A program made the position numbers and the translations under genes. From positions 499,881,001 through 499,945,000 of the forward strand of contig CM057453.1 of assembly GCA_016271365.2 (NCBI GenBank): 64,000 nucleotides of DNA, given 5' to 3'. Under the pieces are notes generated by a model. The model saw nothing but the letters and a program-made list of their open reading frames with translations. It was not told the origin of the DNA and did no database searches. Positions 22,288 through 32,488 of this stretch are shown here, piece after piece. This DNA is from Neoceratodus forsteri. Lineage: Eukaryota > Chordata > Ceratodontiformes > Ceratodontidae. Positions within the stretch are counted from its first letter, which is position 1. Each line of letters opens with the position of its first letter.

Positions 22288-22292
22288 GCTAG

Positions 22293-22688
22293 CTAGAGGG
22301 AGGCTACTATTGTGGCCGCCATATGACCCAGGAGGCGTAAAAACAAATGGGCAGTAACATTATGAGAGGAATACAGAAGTTTGGCTGGCTCCATCAACTG
22401 GTCTGCTCTGTCCTGGGAGAGGAAGGCCATGCCCTGAGTCGTGTCCAGGACTGTCCCAATATGCTGAAGGTGCTGGGAGGGAGAAAGGAACAACCTGACA
22501 AGACTGATGGTCACCCCAAGGTCCTGAAAAAGACTGCTGGTATCCTCCAGGGTTAGCAGGAGGCGCGTCTTGAGTGGGGCTGCTAGGAGCCAATCGTACT
22601 GATAAGGAAAGACGTAGAACCCCTGGCACCGGACGGCAACTGCTACCACTGCCAGGCACACAGTAAAAACCCTGGGGACTGAGAACAA
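22293..22688 (-). pseudogene. DIRS reverse transcriptase, C-terminal half (copy E)
   Basis: A 131-codon frame with FSVPRVFTVCLAVVAVAVR, a mutated active site (FPYQYDWLL in place of YLDDWLL), then the thumb (GVTISLVRLFLSPSQ, HIGTVLDTTQG). The motif change removes the first catalytic Asp. Confidence 0.8.
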
Positions 22689-22689
22689 T

Positions 22690-22811
22690 TTATTTATTGA
22701 AATGTTTCACCAGGAAGGCACGCTGAGCAACAAGTTGCTCGTCTCCCAGTGTGACTGGGGTAGGGGAACATGAGGATAGTATACAGAGATTTGGTACACG
22801 TATAGAATAGT
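22690..22811. other. T-rich repeat tail, unclassified
   Basis: Begins AATTTATTTATTGAAATG at the broken end of copy E, then 'caccaggaaggcacgctgag'. It looks like the inverted A-rich tail of a short retroposon; a vaguely similar T-rich start occurs at 48072 and 49806. No family is assigned. Confidence 0.3.
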
Positions 22812-22963
22812 GTATAGGTAAGCATATACAACAAGGCTGTGTTTCCATCGAGAGTTTGTGATGACATCAAATGGACCTCGAGAGCGCAGCTGGAGTGGTT
22901 CCATGATGTCATTACAAACCTGAGATGGAAACACTGCCTTGGTGGGTAAGCTTACCCATATAC
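22812..22963. mobile_element. Palindromic MITE-like element
   Basis: Arms of about 58 bp (22812-22869 and 22904-22963) are inverted copies with a 34-bp loop; shared blocks are GTGTTTCCATC and AATGACATCA-type sequence. The outer end reads GTATATGGG (right end, inverted), like the Crypton-like TIR 12 bp away. It is non-coding. Confidence 0.6.
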
Positions 22964-22971
22964 TGTTTTAT

Positions 22972-23001
22972 ATAGTATATGGGAAACCTCGATTCTCCAC
23001 T
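22972..23001 (+). repeat. Left 30-bp terminal inverted repeat of the Crypton-like element
   Basis: Matches the inverted 24820-24849 at 28 of 30 positions. Similarity stops sharply on the inner side at GATTCTCCACT. On the outer side it abuts an inverted CCCATATACT from the neighbouring MITE, making a short palindrome. Confidence 0.8.
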
Positions 23002-23345
23002 CATGACATAATAATCAAACAGAAGAACACACTGACACAGATTTGAATGTTTAAAAATTGTATTGAGGGAACAGTTTACAACTGAGTTTTTTTTTGCAGA
23101 GAAACAGAAATGCTATTAGTATAACTTTTTTTTTTAACAGTTTAAAGGATACGATGGTCTTTGTCTTTTCTGTGAAAAGTTCTTGTTGGGAGAAACACAG
23201 AAAAAAAGATTGCCAGCTGCTCAGTGTGGTGTGTACTCTACTCCTCCTCCCTCCCCTGTCCTGACTCTCGACGATGCGGCAAATTTAATTAAAATCTTTG
23301 AGGGCTTACCTATTTGGAGTCGCTAGAGTCTGTAATCACAGCTAT

Positions 23346-24715
23346 TCATCTGCTCTTCACTGGCTGTGCGTGGTGCAAGACTGAAATGTGCACCCCTTGC
23401 TGGAAAACACAGTGAGAGCCAAAAATTTGAAGAGGCAGAGTTGAAGATGGGCTGTTATTTGTGTGGTGGACAGGAACTGATGTAGCAGCTGTTGTTGGCC
23501 AATCCTGCTCAAGTTCATTTGAGGAAGTACTTCTTGCTTCATTTTCAGCAGTTAGGCTGGAGAAGATGTACCAGTTTCTGTCCTGTGTGGACTCTGAAAT
23601 GACACTGTAAGCATTTATGCTTTGGATGTTACGGTGCCCAGACACTTGTGCCACTAGTTGGAGGCACGTGTGATCAACCAGGGCTTGGATCGATGTCTTT
23701 CGGGTGGAGCGATTCGTGATTTTTTTGGTGTCTGGCAAGCCAGGCGACATTTTCATTGATTTTAGTAGATTTCTTATTTTGTTCTCACCTATGGGCACTG
23801 ATCTGTACCATAGGGAAAGTCCAGACTTGTAATTTATATTTGGCACCAGATAAAAGGGTGATTCGGGGTGTTCATGGTTTGCGGTCGCGGAGATGCGTAT
23901 TTTAAGTAGGCAGTTATTGGGTCTCTGTCTGGATCTGTGTGCATGTACATCCGAGGTTTGACTGACCTGATAGCCCTTGGATTTTCACCAGTGAGGGTTT
24001 TTGTCTGCCCTTCATTGTACTCTATAAATTTTTTTTACCGCTGGTGTCTATCATCAGTATGAGGTCTCCCCACTTTAGTCTATATTGCTCCATTGTTCGG
24101 AGAGCAAAGTAGAGACCAATGTTAAAAAAAAAATCACGTTGAGCAGGCTGGTTGGGTTTCCTAGCCAGAGGGTGCCAGAGCTGTACAGCTGATTGATGTC
24201 AGCTTCTGTGAGAGCCTCTGCTCTGTTTGTCTTCTTCCCTTTTCCCAAATTTTTTTAAATATTTCAACTTGGCTGTCATTGTTCTCAGTGTTTGTACAAA
24301 AGGACTGTTCTTGCCATGATAAATTGAATGGCCGTAGTTATGTTTGATGAGACATCCATCTACGCTTCCTAATATGCCCGATAGAACCCGGTTCATAATC
24401 GAAGACATCTATTTTTTTATTTACAGCATACACAAATTCTGCGAGGAGGATGTCCAGCTCTTCAACAGGGATGCTGTGTGTCGGACGATGCTCGCCTGCT
24501 TTCTCAAGGTAATTTCTCACAATTTTCATGTCAGCTAATGTTTTTTGGACAGTATGAGCATTTTCTTGCTCTTCTATGAACAGCTCTCTTTCTGTTTGTT
24601 GCTTGGAAATTACTGCTGCGGCCATTTTCTGTCGTTTTCCTGCCACAGGCTGAGATGAGTGAGAGATTTGTTTTTCTGACCACTGAAGCGACAGTGACAG
24701 CGCAAGCCGATTCAA
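23346..24715 (-). pseudogene. Crypton-like (DUF3504) tyrosine recombinase, degraded
   Basis: The N-terminal frame (24338-24715) has a helical start and then PVEELDILLAEFVYAVNKK and DYEPGSI, typical of the DUF3504 N-terminal domain. It continues in another frame at 24199-24408 (LIKHNYGHSIYHGKNSPF) and then through stop-broken sequence to the catalytic part at 23346-23846. There ITNRSTRKTSIQ stands where N-H-S-x-R-K-T is usual (His changed to Arg), followed by QVSGHRNIQSINAYSVIS with His and the nucleophilic Tyr kept. The C-terminal 70 residues are Ser/Thr-rich. It would have moved the element by YR chemistry; it is now inactive. Confidence 0.72.
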
Positions 24716-24723
24716 ATGTCAGA

Positions 24724-24771
24724 AATGTTGTTGTACTATCGATGTGACGTCAGAACGATAGTACAACAACA
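24724..24771. promoter_or_regulatory. 17-bp-arm hairpin with a CRE site in the loop, upstream of the Crypton-like gene
   Basis: ATGTTGTTGTACTATCG is followed 14 bases later by its exact inverse complement. The loop contains TGACGTCA, a perfect CREB/ATF site. It lies directly upstream of the minus-strand gene start at 24715. A regulatory or recombination-site role is inferred. Confidence 0.55.
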
Positions 24772-24819
24772 TATCTGACCTTTGAACTGTACTACAACAT
24801 TTCAGTAGCTACTGAAATC

Positions 24820-24849
24820 AGTGGAGAATCAAGGCTTCCCATATACTAT
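24820..24849 (-). repeat. Right 30-bp terminal inverted repeat of the Crypton-like element
   Basis: Partner of 22972-23001. The Penelope-like sequence starts about 20 bp further right. Confidence 0.8.
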
Positions 24850-25268
24850 GATACAGATATATAATTTGATTACATTCAATATGAATGAAGCTTCTATAAA
24901 AAAAATATTGAGCTTATTCTTGAATTTGCACAGCAAATCAGAGCACAGCTAAGTGCAGAAATAAGTTCGAGACTTTGTTAAAAGAAAAAGTGGAGCAAGC
25001 AGAGTTTGAAAAATGAAACAAATTGTGCTTTGAAAACATCACAAAATATGATATTAAATTAAAGAAACAAAAACAAAAAAGTTTCTACGAGAAGAAAGAG
25101 ATTACCAGAATGGAAGGGTTTTCGATTGGAATGATAAAAAAGCACAGAACACTCATGAAAGTCCAAAATAAATTTTTAAGAAAGCACCAGACAATACATT
25201 TAATGCATCAGTTAGTCCTACTGTGTTGGATTATACAACAGGCCCCCCCAGACATGGATGACTCAGAA

Positions 25269-25300
25269 ATCGCTGTGGACCACACAGAAACGATTTAGCT
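25269..25300 (+). repeat. DIRS ITR-like patch inside the Penelope-like element
   Basis: CCACACAGAAACGATTTAGC and the next bases match the copy E ITR at 19959-19985 with one mismatch over 26 bases. Sequence to about 25420 has only weaker ITR likeness. Confidence 0.5.
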
Positions 25301-25539
25301 AGCAGGAGCTCGGGGGAATACATGCAGAGACAGTTCCCTGTTCAGCATCAGGGGACCAGACGCAGTCAGTGACAGCGGAAGACCTGAGTGCAAACAGTAC
25401 ATTTCCACCGCAGAGAACGAGGCGGGGGGGGGGCAGCGTGGAAGAAGAGGCAGGAACGCCTACTAGTCCATGACTGTTTAAACTATGCCCCTGAAGTGTC
25501 TACCTCTTGGTCCTGATTCTGTGACTCCAATAGTCAACA

Positions 25540-27760
25540 TTTCCAATCATGAGTTAACACCCAGTGAAATCAGTTTCCTGAGTAAAGGACTCTCTTTCTG
25601 TCCATCTACTGACATAAATTTTTTAACACCTGTGTTGACTTACATATGTTTGGCCGCAATTTAACGTTTAAATGTATGTTCAATGAAGTGGGTGATGTAG
25701 GGGATGCAACCACCACCAAGCTGAGTCCTAGATCAGAGTATTGTCCTGCACTTAATCCAGTGGTCTCTATGTTCATTAAAATGTGAACTTGATCTTAACA
25801 CTTTAAGGAATACCACTCCCACCCCAGTACATCGAATAGGAATAACTGCACTCGGAAGAATTCACAGCTTTAGATAATCTTAGAGCTAATAAGGACATAG
25901 TTATTAGATCTGCTGACAAAGGAGGGGCCATAGTTATAATGAATAAAACAGATTATATTGCAGAGGTCCTGTGCTTACTGAGTGACATTACTTTTTATAG
26001 TAAGATTGACAGGGGTGTTCTAACAGTGTTTAAAGAGGAAGTTGATGCACTTTTAACTGAGGGTTTCCTTAAGGGCTATTTAACTGAAACGTTATATAGG
26101 ACCCTGACGGTGAACTGTCCCACCATTCCAATACTGTACATATTGCCTAAGATTCACAAAAATCTAGAAGAACCACCAGGCCGGCCTATTATTTCTGGCA
26201 AGGGGTGGCTCACTGAACTGCTTTCGATGTATACTGACCAGCATTTACAGCCACTAGTGTGTAATTTAAGATCTTATGTTAGAGATTCCACTGAAATTGT
26301 TGCATTAATGGAGGATCTTAGTATGGAGTAGGGGTGATTCTTTGCGACCATAGATGTGAACACGTTATATACAGTGATTCCTCACCAAGAAGGCTTAGAG
26401 GCCATGGCTTAGTTTTTACATACTCGCTCTGAGGAACAGTGTGTAGCCTCCCCCACCCACTGTATGGTTCAACTGGCAGAAATGGTACTAAAGAAAAATG
26501 CCTTTCTATTTCAGGATCAGCTATATTTGCAGACCCGAGGAACAGCAATGGGGGCCACTATGGCTCCCAGTTTTGATAACCTTTCTGTGGGGAAATAGGA
26601 GCTTGACTATCTGTACAGTACTGTCACAAATCCTTTCCTTGACAGAATGGATTTGTGGCGGTACTTTATTAATGATATCCTGGTTATTTGGAAGGACACA
26701 TTACATTAACTTGAGTTATTTATTGCTTGAATGGAGAATACTAGCTTGAGGTACAAGCATTGTATTAATCCTACAGAGATCACTTATTTGGATCTCAAGA
26801 TCTATAAGAACAGCAATGGGGATGTGTGTACCATGTTATACCAGATAAAAACAGCCTTCTCAGGTATGACAGTTACCACCCTGAACATGTGAGTTTCAAC
26901 ATTCCAAAAGGTCAACTAGTACGCACATTAAGAAATTGTACTGAATCTAGGTGAATACCAGCATAAAAAAGGATTGCAGGTACACAGATTTATGGAAAGA
27001 GGGTATAACACCCACAGCATTGCCACAGCAATCACAAAAGTTGATGCTATGTATTGAGAGGAAACATTACAGTATGCCAATAGTAAATCCATTAGTGTAC
27101 AAGATGTAGCCTGCCCAATTGTTACTACCTTCTCCAAAAGAGCAGATAGCATTCGTGAAATCATGCAGAATAATTGGTCCATTCTCACACTGGAACCCAA
27201 ATTGGAAAGGGTAGTGAAAATGGTACCTAGAGTTGTGTTTCGAAGGTGTGAACATGTTAAGGACAGAAGAGTTAGCAACTATCTTCCTGGCTCAGAATCC
27301 CTATGGCAGCCCCACCCCTCTCCTCCCCTCCCACCGGTACCTTTAGGTGTGGTAAATGTATTTATTGTAAATATGTTATTCAGTGTAAATCATTTCCCCA
27401 CCCCATTACAAGAAAGTTGATATCTGTAACAGATTTTATCACCTGTTCGAGTACAAATGTTATTTGTTACAGAGCCTACTATGTGGCAGAACAACATGCA
27501 ATTTTAAAGTTAGAATAGGTGAACATGTTAGGGAGGTTTAAAGGGGTGATGTTTCTTAAGCCACTGTTAAACATCTCTTACAGAATAACAATGGACATGA
27601 TTTTAAATTAACTGGCATTGAAACAGTCAAAATTGGGCTGGGGGAAATCTGAAGAAGATCACTGGACAGCGTAAAAAGTTATTGGATATCTGAGTTGGGG
27701 CAAGATAGAATCTGGAAGTAAATGATGGTATTGATCTGTCTGCCTTTTTGAAAAAATATA
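25540..27760 (+). pseudogene. Penelope-like RT with GIY-YIG endonuclease
   Basis: N-terminal motif NHELTPSEISFLSKGLSF (about 25545-25600), then DKGGAIVIMNKTDY, the Penelope hallmark LPKIHKNLEEPPGRPIISG (26145-26205), ATIDVNTLYTVIPHQEGL, RGTAMGATMAPSF and an altered active site YFINDIL where Y-x-D-D is expected. The endonuclease part has the CGKCIYCKYV Cys cluster (27340-27370), GRTTCNFKVRIGEH (about 27490-27525) and the usual DLSAFL-like end near 27745. RT and GIY-YIG act in target-primed integration. Stops, frameshifts and loss of one catalytic Asp show decay. Confidence 0.8.
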
Positions 27761-28105
27761 GGTGTTAGTGAAATTATTCCTATTTGGAATGTTTCAGTCT
27801 GCAGTTTTTGGTCCTGCCACTCATTTTATATCAGCCTTTGAGACATACCAGGAGGTGCACAGTAAATATATATCAGTACACTTGATGTATTCTGCATGAA
27901 AATCCTTGGAATGGAATTCTGTTTACAGTTGCAACATCTAGTCACAGGAGTGAGGGTTGCGTAACTAATGAAAATTTAAACAGCAGATGAATTTGGAAGC
28001 TCTATGAATGAATTTAGCACCTGGGTCAATAAATGTGTTCTGAGGTGTTTGGTACCAAAGTGTTTTTTTCATAGGCTAAGTGCCCTTGACTACTATATGA
28101 CATAA

Positions 28106-28335
28106 AGTACAGTTATGTAGGAACTTACCGTAACAGTTCATCTTCAAGAGAGGCTCTTGCAGTAGGTAATTACATATAGGACTGATGCCAGCAGGTGTCA
28201 GGACCCACAGAAAAATTTCTAGCTAGCAGTCTCTGGCAGAGGACCGCCCCCACATCAGGTGACTGACGTCATATGACGTCAGTATAAAGGGGCGGTCCCC
28301 CACGCCTGCCTTCCAGTTCTTTTCCGCCAAAGGCT
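28106..28335 (+). repeat. Left ITR of DIRS copy F with CRE pair and TATA
   Basis: Two perfect TGACGTCA sites (28264-28271 and 28274-28281) sit immediately before TATAAAG (28283-28289). The arrangement is mirrored in the right ITR at 35131-35165. A strong, possibly cAMP-responsive, promoter is inferred. Confidence 0.8.
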
Positions 28336-28434
28336 AAAATGCAAGACGAGAGAGAAGTGGATATTTCCCATCCTGGAAAAGGTGCTGAAAAAGCTTAGGG
28401 GGATGGAGGGCGGGAAGGTATTACCTACTGCAAG

Positions 28435-28530
28435 AGCCTCTCTCGAAGATCTACTGTTATGGTAAGTTCTTATGTAACTGTACTATCTTACTTCGAGAGG
28501 GCTCTTGCAGTAGGTAATTACATGTAGGAC
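28435..28530. repeat. ICR of DIRS copy F
   Basis: GTAACTGTACT runs straight into ATCTTACTTCGAGAG at 28474-28500, exactly the inverse complement of right end plus left end. The left part matches 28106-28150 inverted, the right part matches 35225-35281 inverted. Confidence 0.87.
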
Positions 28531-28579
28531 TGAGTCCCAAGCAGTCTGGAACAAGAAGAAGCAAACGGGAGGAGGAAAA

Positions 28580-29618
28580 CTACTCAGGAGTAGACCCTCT
28601 GGCTGTGAAGGTCTTAGGAAAGGAGACCTTGCAGAACAGCCAACCCAAAGCCTGCTCTATGGCGAGAGGCAATGTCCAAACTGTAATGTTTCGTAAAGGT
28701 ATGGACAGAAGTCCAAGTAGTGGCTGCACAAATGTTGGCCGCTGACACGTTCTTGAAACAAGCCGCAGAGGCACCGACCCCTCTGGTGGAGTGGCCTCTG
28801 ACTTGACCCGGCAGGGTCTTGTTGTACTTGTCATAACAGAAAGTGATACAATGAGCCAACCATTTAGATATGCATTGCTTGGAAACAGCATTGCCTTCTT
28901 TTTTTTATGAGCAAAAGAGATAAACAGTTGATCAGTCTTTCTGAGATCCTTTGTCCTGGTGGTGTAGTATCTCAGAATCTGGTGAACATCCAGAGTATGC
29001 AGGAGGTACTCCCCTTGACTGGAGTGCTATGTAAAGAAAGCAGGTAACTCTATGGATTGATTCAGCGTAGATTCCGCTACCACCTTGGGAAGAAACTTAG
29101 GGTTGGTACACAGAGCCACACGTTCCTTGTGGAAAATCAAATATGGGATTTTGCACATGAGGTCCTACAGCTCGGAAATCCTTTCAGTAGAAGTAATGGC
29201 CACGAGGAAGAGAGTCTTCCACGAGAGGAAATTCAGGTCTGCTGAGGCTGCTGGCTCGAAAGGAGGCAGAGTAAGCTTCTCAAGAATAAAATTCAGATCC
29301 CAAGGAGGGGCAGGAACCTGAATAGGGGGTCTCAAGTGGAGGACCCCTCTAAGGAAGGTCTTAAGAGACCTCCAGCTGAGCAAACATCCTGTCTGCAAAA
29401 GGGACATGGTAGGCCGAGATGGCCACAATGTGAACCTTCAAAGATGAATGACTGAGACCCAGATCAAAGAAGTGTTTTAAGTAATCCAGGAGCCACTCAA
29501 CAGAGCACGAGAAAGGCTCGAAATCTTTGGAAGTGTCCCAGATAGTGAACTGTTCCCATTTCATGGCATAGGAAGATCTAGTGGAGGGTTTCCTGGCCTC
29601 CACCAGAATCTCAGCCAC
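28580..29618 (-). pseudogene. DIRS tyrosine recombinase (copy F)
   Basis: The C-terminal frame 28614-28859 has RGHSTRG (HxxR) and TSVHTFTKHYSLDIA with the nucleophilic Tyr, all intact. The middle (29165-29428) holds the LVAITSTERISEL region, with Glu where Arg stands in D and H at one position. The N-terminal domain is at 29361-29618 (SSLKVHIVAISAYHVPF). Frameshifts separate the three parts. Confidence 0.85.
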
Positions 29619-29649
29619 TCGGGGGGGAAAACCCTGAATCGGACTTGAG

Positions 29650-30002
29650 CTACGTCTGCAGGAGCCACGTGTGCAACTGAAGGGACTTGAGGCCTGGATG
29701 GACCAGGGTCCCCTGATCCTGGGTCAGCAAAAGTTGCGACAGAGGAAGAGGAGGTTCCTCTGAATACTGCTGCAGAAGAGAGAACCAAACTTGCCTGGGC
29801 CAGAAAGGAGCGATCAGTATCATTCGAGCTCCTTCTGAGCTGAGTTTCTGTAAGACCCTCGGAATCAAGGGGATCGGGGGGAAAGCATAGATGAATCTGC
29901 CCTTCCAGTCTAGAGACAGAGTGTCTCTCCAAATAATGCCGTGCCCTGGAGCAAGCGAGCAGAAGTTGGGAAATTTTGCGCTGTGAGGGGATGCGAACAA
30001 GT
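29650..30002 (-). pseudogene. DIRS methyltransferase-like domain (copy F)
   Basis: Reads PQVDLFASPHSAKFPNF, then SLDWKGRFIYAFPPIPL and ILIAPFWPRQVWFSLL. This matches the segment between RNase H and YR that has been compared with phage adenine methyltransferases in DIRS elements. Its role in the life cycle is unknown. The Penelope-type insertion separates it from RNase H at 30003-30890. Confidence 0.65.
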
Positions 30003-30017
30003 CTACCTGTGGTGTTC

Positions 30018-30875
30018 TAGTAACACAATCATAAATCAGTAAGATATAAGTCCAAAAATTCATAAAAAAACTTCAATTTTCTTTTATTCTTCTTTTTAAC
30101 ATTGCACCAAACTTGTTCAACCAGCTACAGTTTCGTAGTTTCACACCACTTCTTTGTATATTATGTTTAGCTTCATCATATGGAACTTCATTATATTTTT
30201 TTACCCTTCTTACGATGTACGAGTTCTTCAATGTACTCTATTTGGTTAAGTGCTTCTTCGTTCCCGTTTCTTTTTTGTTCCTACTTTTATTGACATTTGT
30301 TAGCAAACGCCATTCCTGACTTTTCTTCCGCAGATGAAGGAGTCAGGAATGTATGCGTTTGTAGCCAGAATTGTTAAAAAAACAGAGTACATTGAAGAAC
30401 TTAATGGGCTTATAGAGATATCTAAAGAACTACAGAGAAAGTTTCAAATACATAGTTTCGTAAGAAAGGTAAAAAAATATAATGAAGGTCCATATGATGA
30501 AGCTAAACATAATACAATTGAATAAAGTTAGACTGCAACACGAATGCAAAGCTAAAGAAGAATAAAATATTAAGGCTGTTTTTTGAAAGAATTAAGGGAA
30601 CCATACAGTGAATATGGACAAAAACAGAAACAGAAAAAGCACTGTTAATTATATTGGCCTGAAGAAGTGGTGTGAAACAATGAAACTGTAGCCGGTTGAA
30701 CAAGTTTGGTGCAAAGTTAAAAAGAAGAATAAAAGAAAATTGAAGTTTTTTATGAATTTTTGGACTTATGTCTTACTGATTTATGACTGTGTTACTAGAT
30801 ATTAAAGCCTATAAGTAAGATTGTCCAGACATATAGAAATGATAACAGGGCATCCTATACCAATTTGATTTCATA
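30018..30875. mobile_element. Short Penelope-type insertion with inverted arms
   Basis: An 858-bp insertion flanked by perfect 15-bp target duplications CTACCTGTGGTGTTC (30003-30017 and 30876-30890). Arms of about 136 bp (30018-30153 and 30662-30797) are inverted copies at roughly 95% identity, followed by a 78-bp unpaired tail. The arm contains CTGAAGA...GAAAC, as in Penelope terminal repeats. The interior (to 30660) has short AT-rich frames with no recognised domain. Confidence 0.7.
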
Positions 30876-30890
30876 CTACCTGTGGTGTTC

Positions 30891-31455
30891 CCCAATGTAG
30901 GAAGATATCATCTGCTACCCCCTGATCCAGTTCCCGCTCGTGAGATTGAGCAGACGACTGACTGAGTCTGTCTGCCAACGTGTTCTCGACCCCGGGGATG
31001 TGAATTGCCATGAAGTGAAGGTTGTGCTGCACTGCCCAATCCCAAACTCGCATAGCGTCCCTGCAAAGAGGGTAAGAACAAGCTCCTCCCTGTTTGTTGA
31101 TGTACCAGACCACACACATGTTGTCCGTCTGGACAGCCAGGTGCCCGGGAAGCAGATGCAGAAACTGAAGTGCATACAGCGCAGCCCGAAGCTCAAGCAT
31201 ATTAATGTGGAGAGATTTCTCGAGCTTGGACCAGGAGCCCTGGGTCCTGTGAGGCCCGAGATGGGCTCCCCAACCCTCGCCCGAGGCATCCGTAGTCAGT
31301 GTCTGGGAGGGGGGGAAGAAAGACAGAAGGGAACTCCCCGGCAAATGTTCTCCTGAACCATCCACCACTGCAAGTCCCGAACCATAGGAGTGGAGACCAG
31401 AACGAGTTGATCTAGGTTGTCCACCAGCTGATTCCACTGAGACCGAAGCGTCCAC
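30891..31455 (-). pseudogene. DIRS RNase H (copy F)
   Basis: A nearly continuous frame with LTTDASGEGWGAHLG, INMLELRAALYALQFL, AVQTDNMCVVWYINKQGG, the conserved AIHIPGVENTLADRLSQ, and four acidic residues in place. The N-terminal part is the RT connection (SAGGQPRSTRSGL frame overlaps). The end is cut by the Penelope-type insertion. Confidence 0.85.
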
Positions 31456-31465
31456 TGAGAAATTC

Positions 31466-32301
31466 TCATGTGAAGCCGAGCACGAGGGACTGTCGGAATC
31501 GCAGATGCCATGAGCCCGAGGAGGCGAAGGACCAACCTTGCGCTGACCCGCCTGCGGCTGGACAACAGGCTGACCTGAGCCTGGAGTGAGGCCACCCTAA
31601 TGCCATGCCGGAGGTCGTGTCCAGTATCGCCCCAATAAACTGGAGCCTCTGGGACAGGATCAAGTGGGACTTGGTCTGGTTGATGGTAATACCCAGGCAG
31701 GCAAAAACCTGCAGGGTAAGGGAAAGGAAACGCAGGAGTTCCTCCCTGGATGGGTCCACCAGAAGCCAATCGTCCAGGTATCGGAAAACCTGCACCCCTG
31801 GAGTCAGGGTAGGCCGCACTACAAAGACATTTGGTGCACACTGGGCCGAGGAGAGACCAAATGCGAGGGCTTTGAACTGGTAGTGTGTCCCTGGAATGCA
31901 AACCGTAGGTATTTGCGGTGGGAAGGGTGAATAGGGATATGCAGGTAGGCATCCTGCATATCCAGAGCACACAGCCACTGTTCCGGCTGAAGAAGGGGCA
32001 GAAGGCCCTGCAGAGAGAGCATTCTGAACCTTTTATACTCCACAAACAAGTTCAGGGAGTGGAGGTCGAGAATCGGCCTCACATCTCCTGACTTCTTTGG
32101 TACCAGGAAGAAATGGGAATAGTACCCCGTCTTCCAAAGGTAGGGAGGAATGGGTTCTATCACTTCCTTCAAGAGAAGAGAGGATATTTCCTCCTGAACC
32201 AGAAGAATATGTTCTGGGGAGTAAGACGACCTGGGGGGAGGTTTTCGAGGAGGTTTCCAAAGAAACTCTTTTGAGTGTCCTTCTGCAATCAGCTGGAGCA
32301 C
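31466..32301 (-). pseudogene. DIRS reverse transcriptase (copy F)
   Basis: The 5' frame (31819-32301) has PPYLWKTGYYSHFFLVPKKS, VRPILDLHSLNLFVEYKRF and CALDMQDAYLHIPIHPSHRK. The second frame (31466-31978) carries the palm with VFRYLDDWLLVDPSREE (YLDD at 31769-31780) and the thumb (ITINQTKSHLILSQRLQFIG). One frameshift near 31850 separates two otherwise intact halves. Confidence 0.88.
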
Positions 32302-32488
32302 TCAAGTGTCTCAAGTGATCCTCTCCCAACCCGGTAGGTGGAGGGAGAATCTCCCTCCTACTGGTTCCTCTGGAAGCCCCAGAGGCTGTGGGAGAGGGAA
32401 GGAGTCAGATGGCATGAGGCAGTGCCGCCGCTGAAGCCCCCGCTGCTTTTTTCGGTGGGGGGAGCTTGGCAGCCGGAGGGGCCCAACG

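Larger units (their letters stand above)
19892..22689 (-). mobile_element. DIRS-like retrotransposon copy E, 5' truncated
   Basis: Starts with CAGTAGATC, so about 28 bases of the usual outer extension are missing. ITR, ICR, YR, methyltransferase/RNase H and the C-terminal half of RT follow, ending abruptly at 22689 where a T-rich repeat begins. RT N-terminus, gag and right ITR are not found nearby. Confidence 0.8.
22975..24846 (-). mobile_element. Crypton-like tyrosine-recombinase transposon with inverted repeats
   Basis: A 1.87-kb unit bounded by near-perfect inverted repeats starting GTATATGGG, with TA on both outer sides (22973-22974 and 24847-24848). It encodes, on the minus strand, a degraded protein of the DUF3504/Crypton tyrosine-recombinase type (as in KCTD1, QRICH1 and ZMYM proteins). 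Cryptons normally lack long terminal inverted repeats, so the boundaries are unusual. The bounding repeats could belong to a host element that captured the gene. Confidence 0.65.
24870..27760 (+). mobile_element. Penelope-like retroelement
   Basis: Plus-strand element with a Lys-rich N-terminal section (about 25020-25240), a reverse transcriptase (25540-27000) and a GIY-YIG-type endonuclease tail (27340-27760). It is full of stops. A patch nearly identical to a DIRS ITR interrupts it at 25269-25300. Bases 27760-28105 look like its 3' flank; I see no gene there. Confidence 0.78.

Noticed and set aside
23041..23300. Possible host 3' UTR near the Crypton-like gene
   Set aside because: It is inside the inverted-repeat-bounded element, with no splice or host coding evidence.
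30334..30525. A 63-codon frame inside the 858-bp insertion as a small gene
   Set aside because: AT-rich sequence with no motif, between inverted arms; could be a remnant but cannot be supported.
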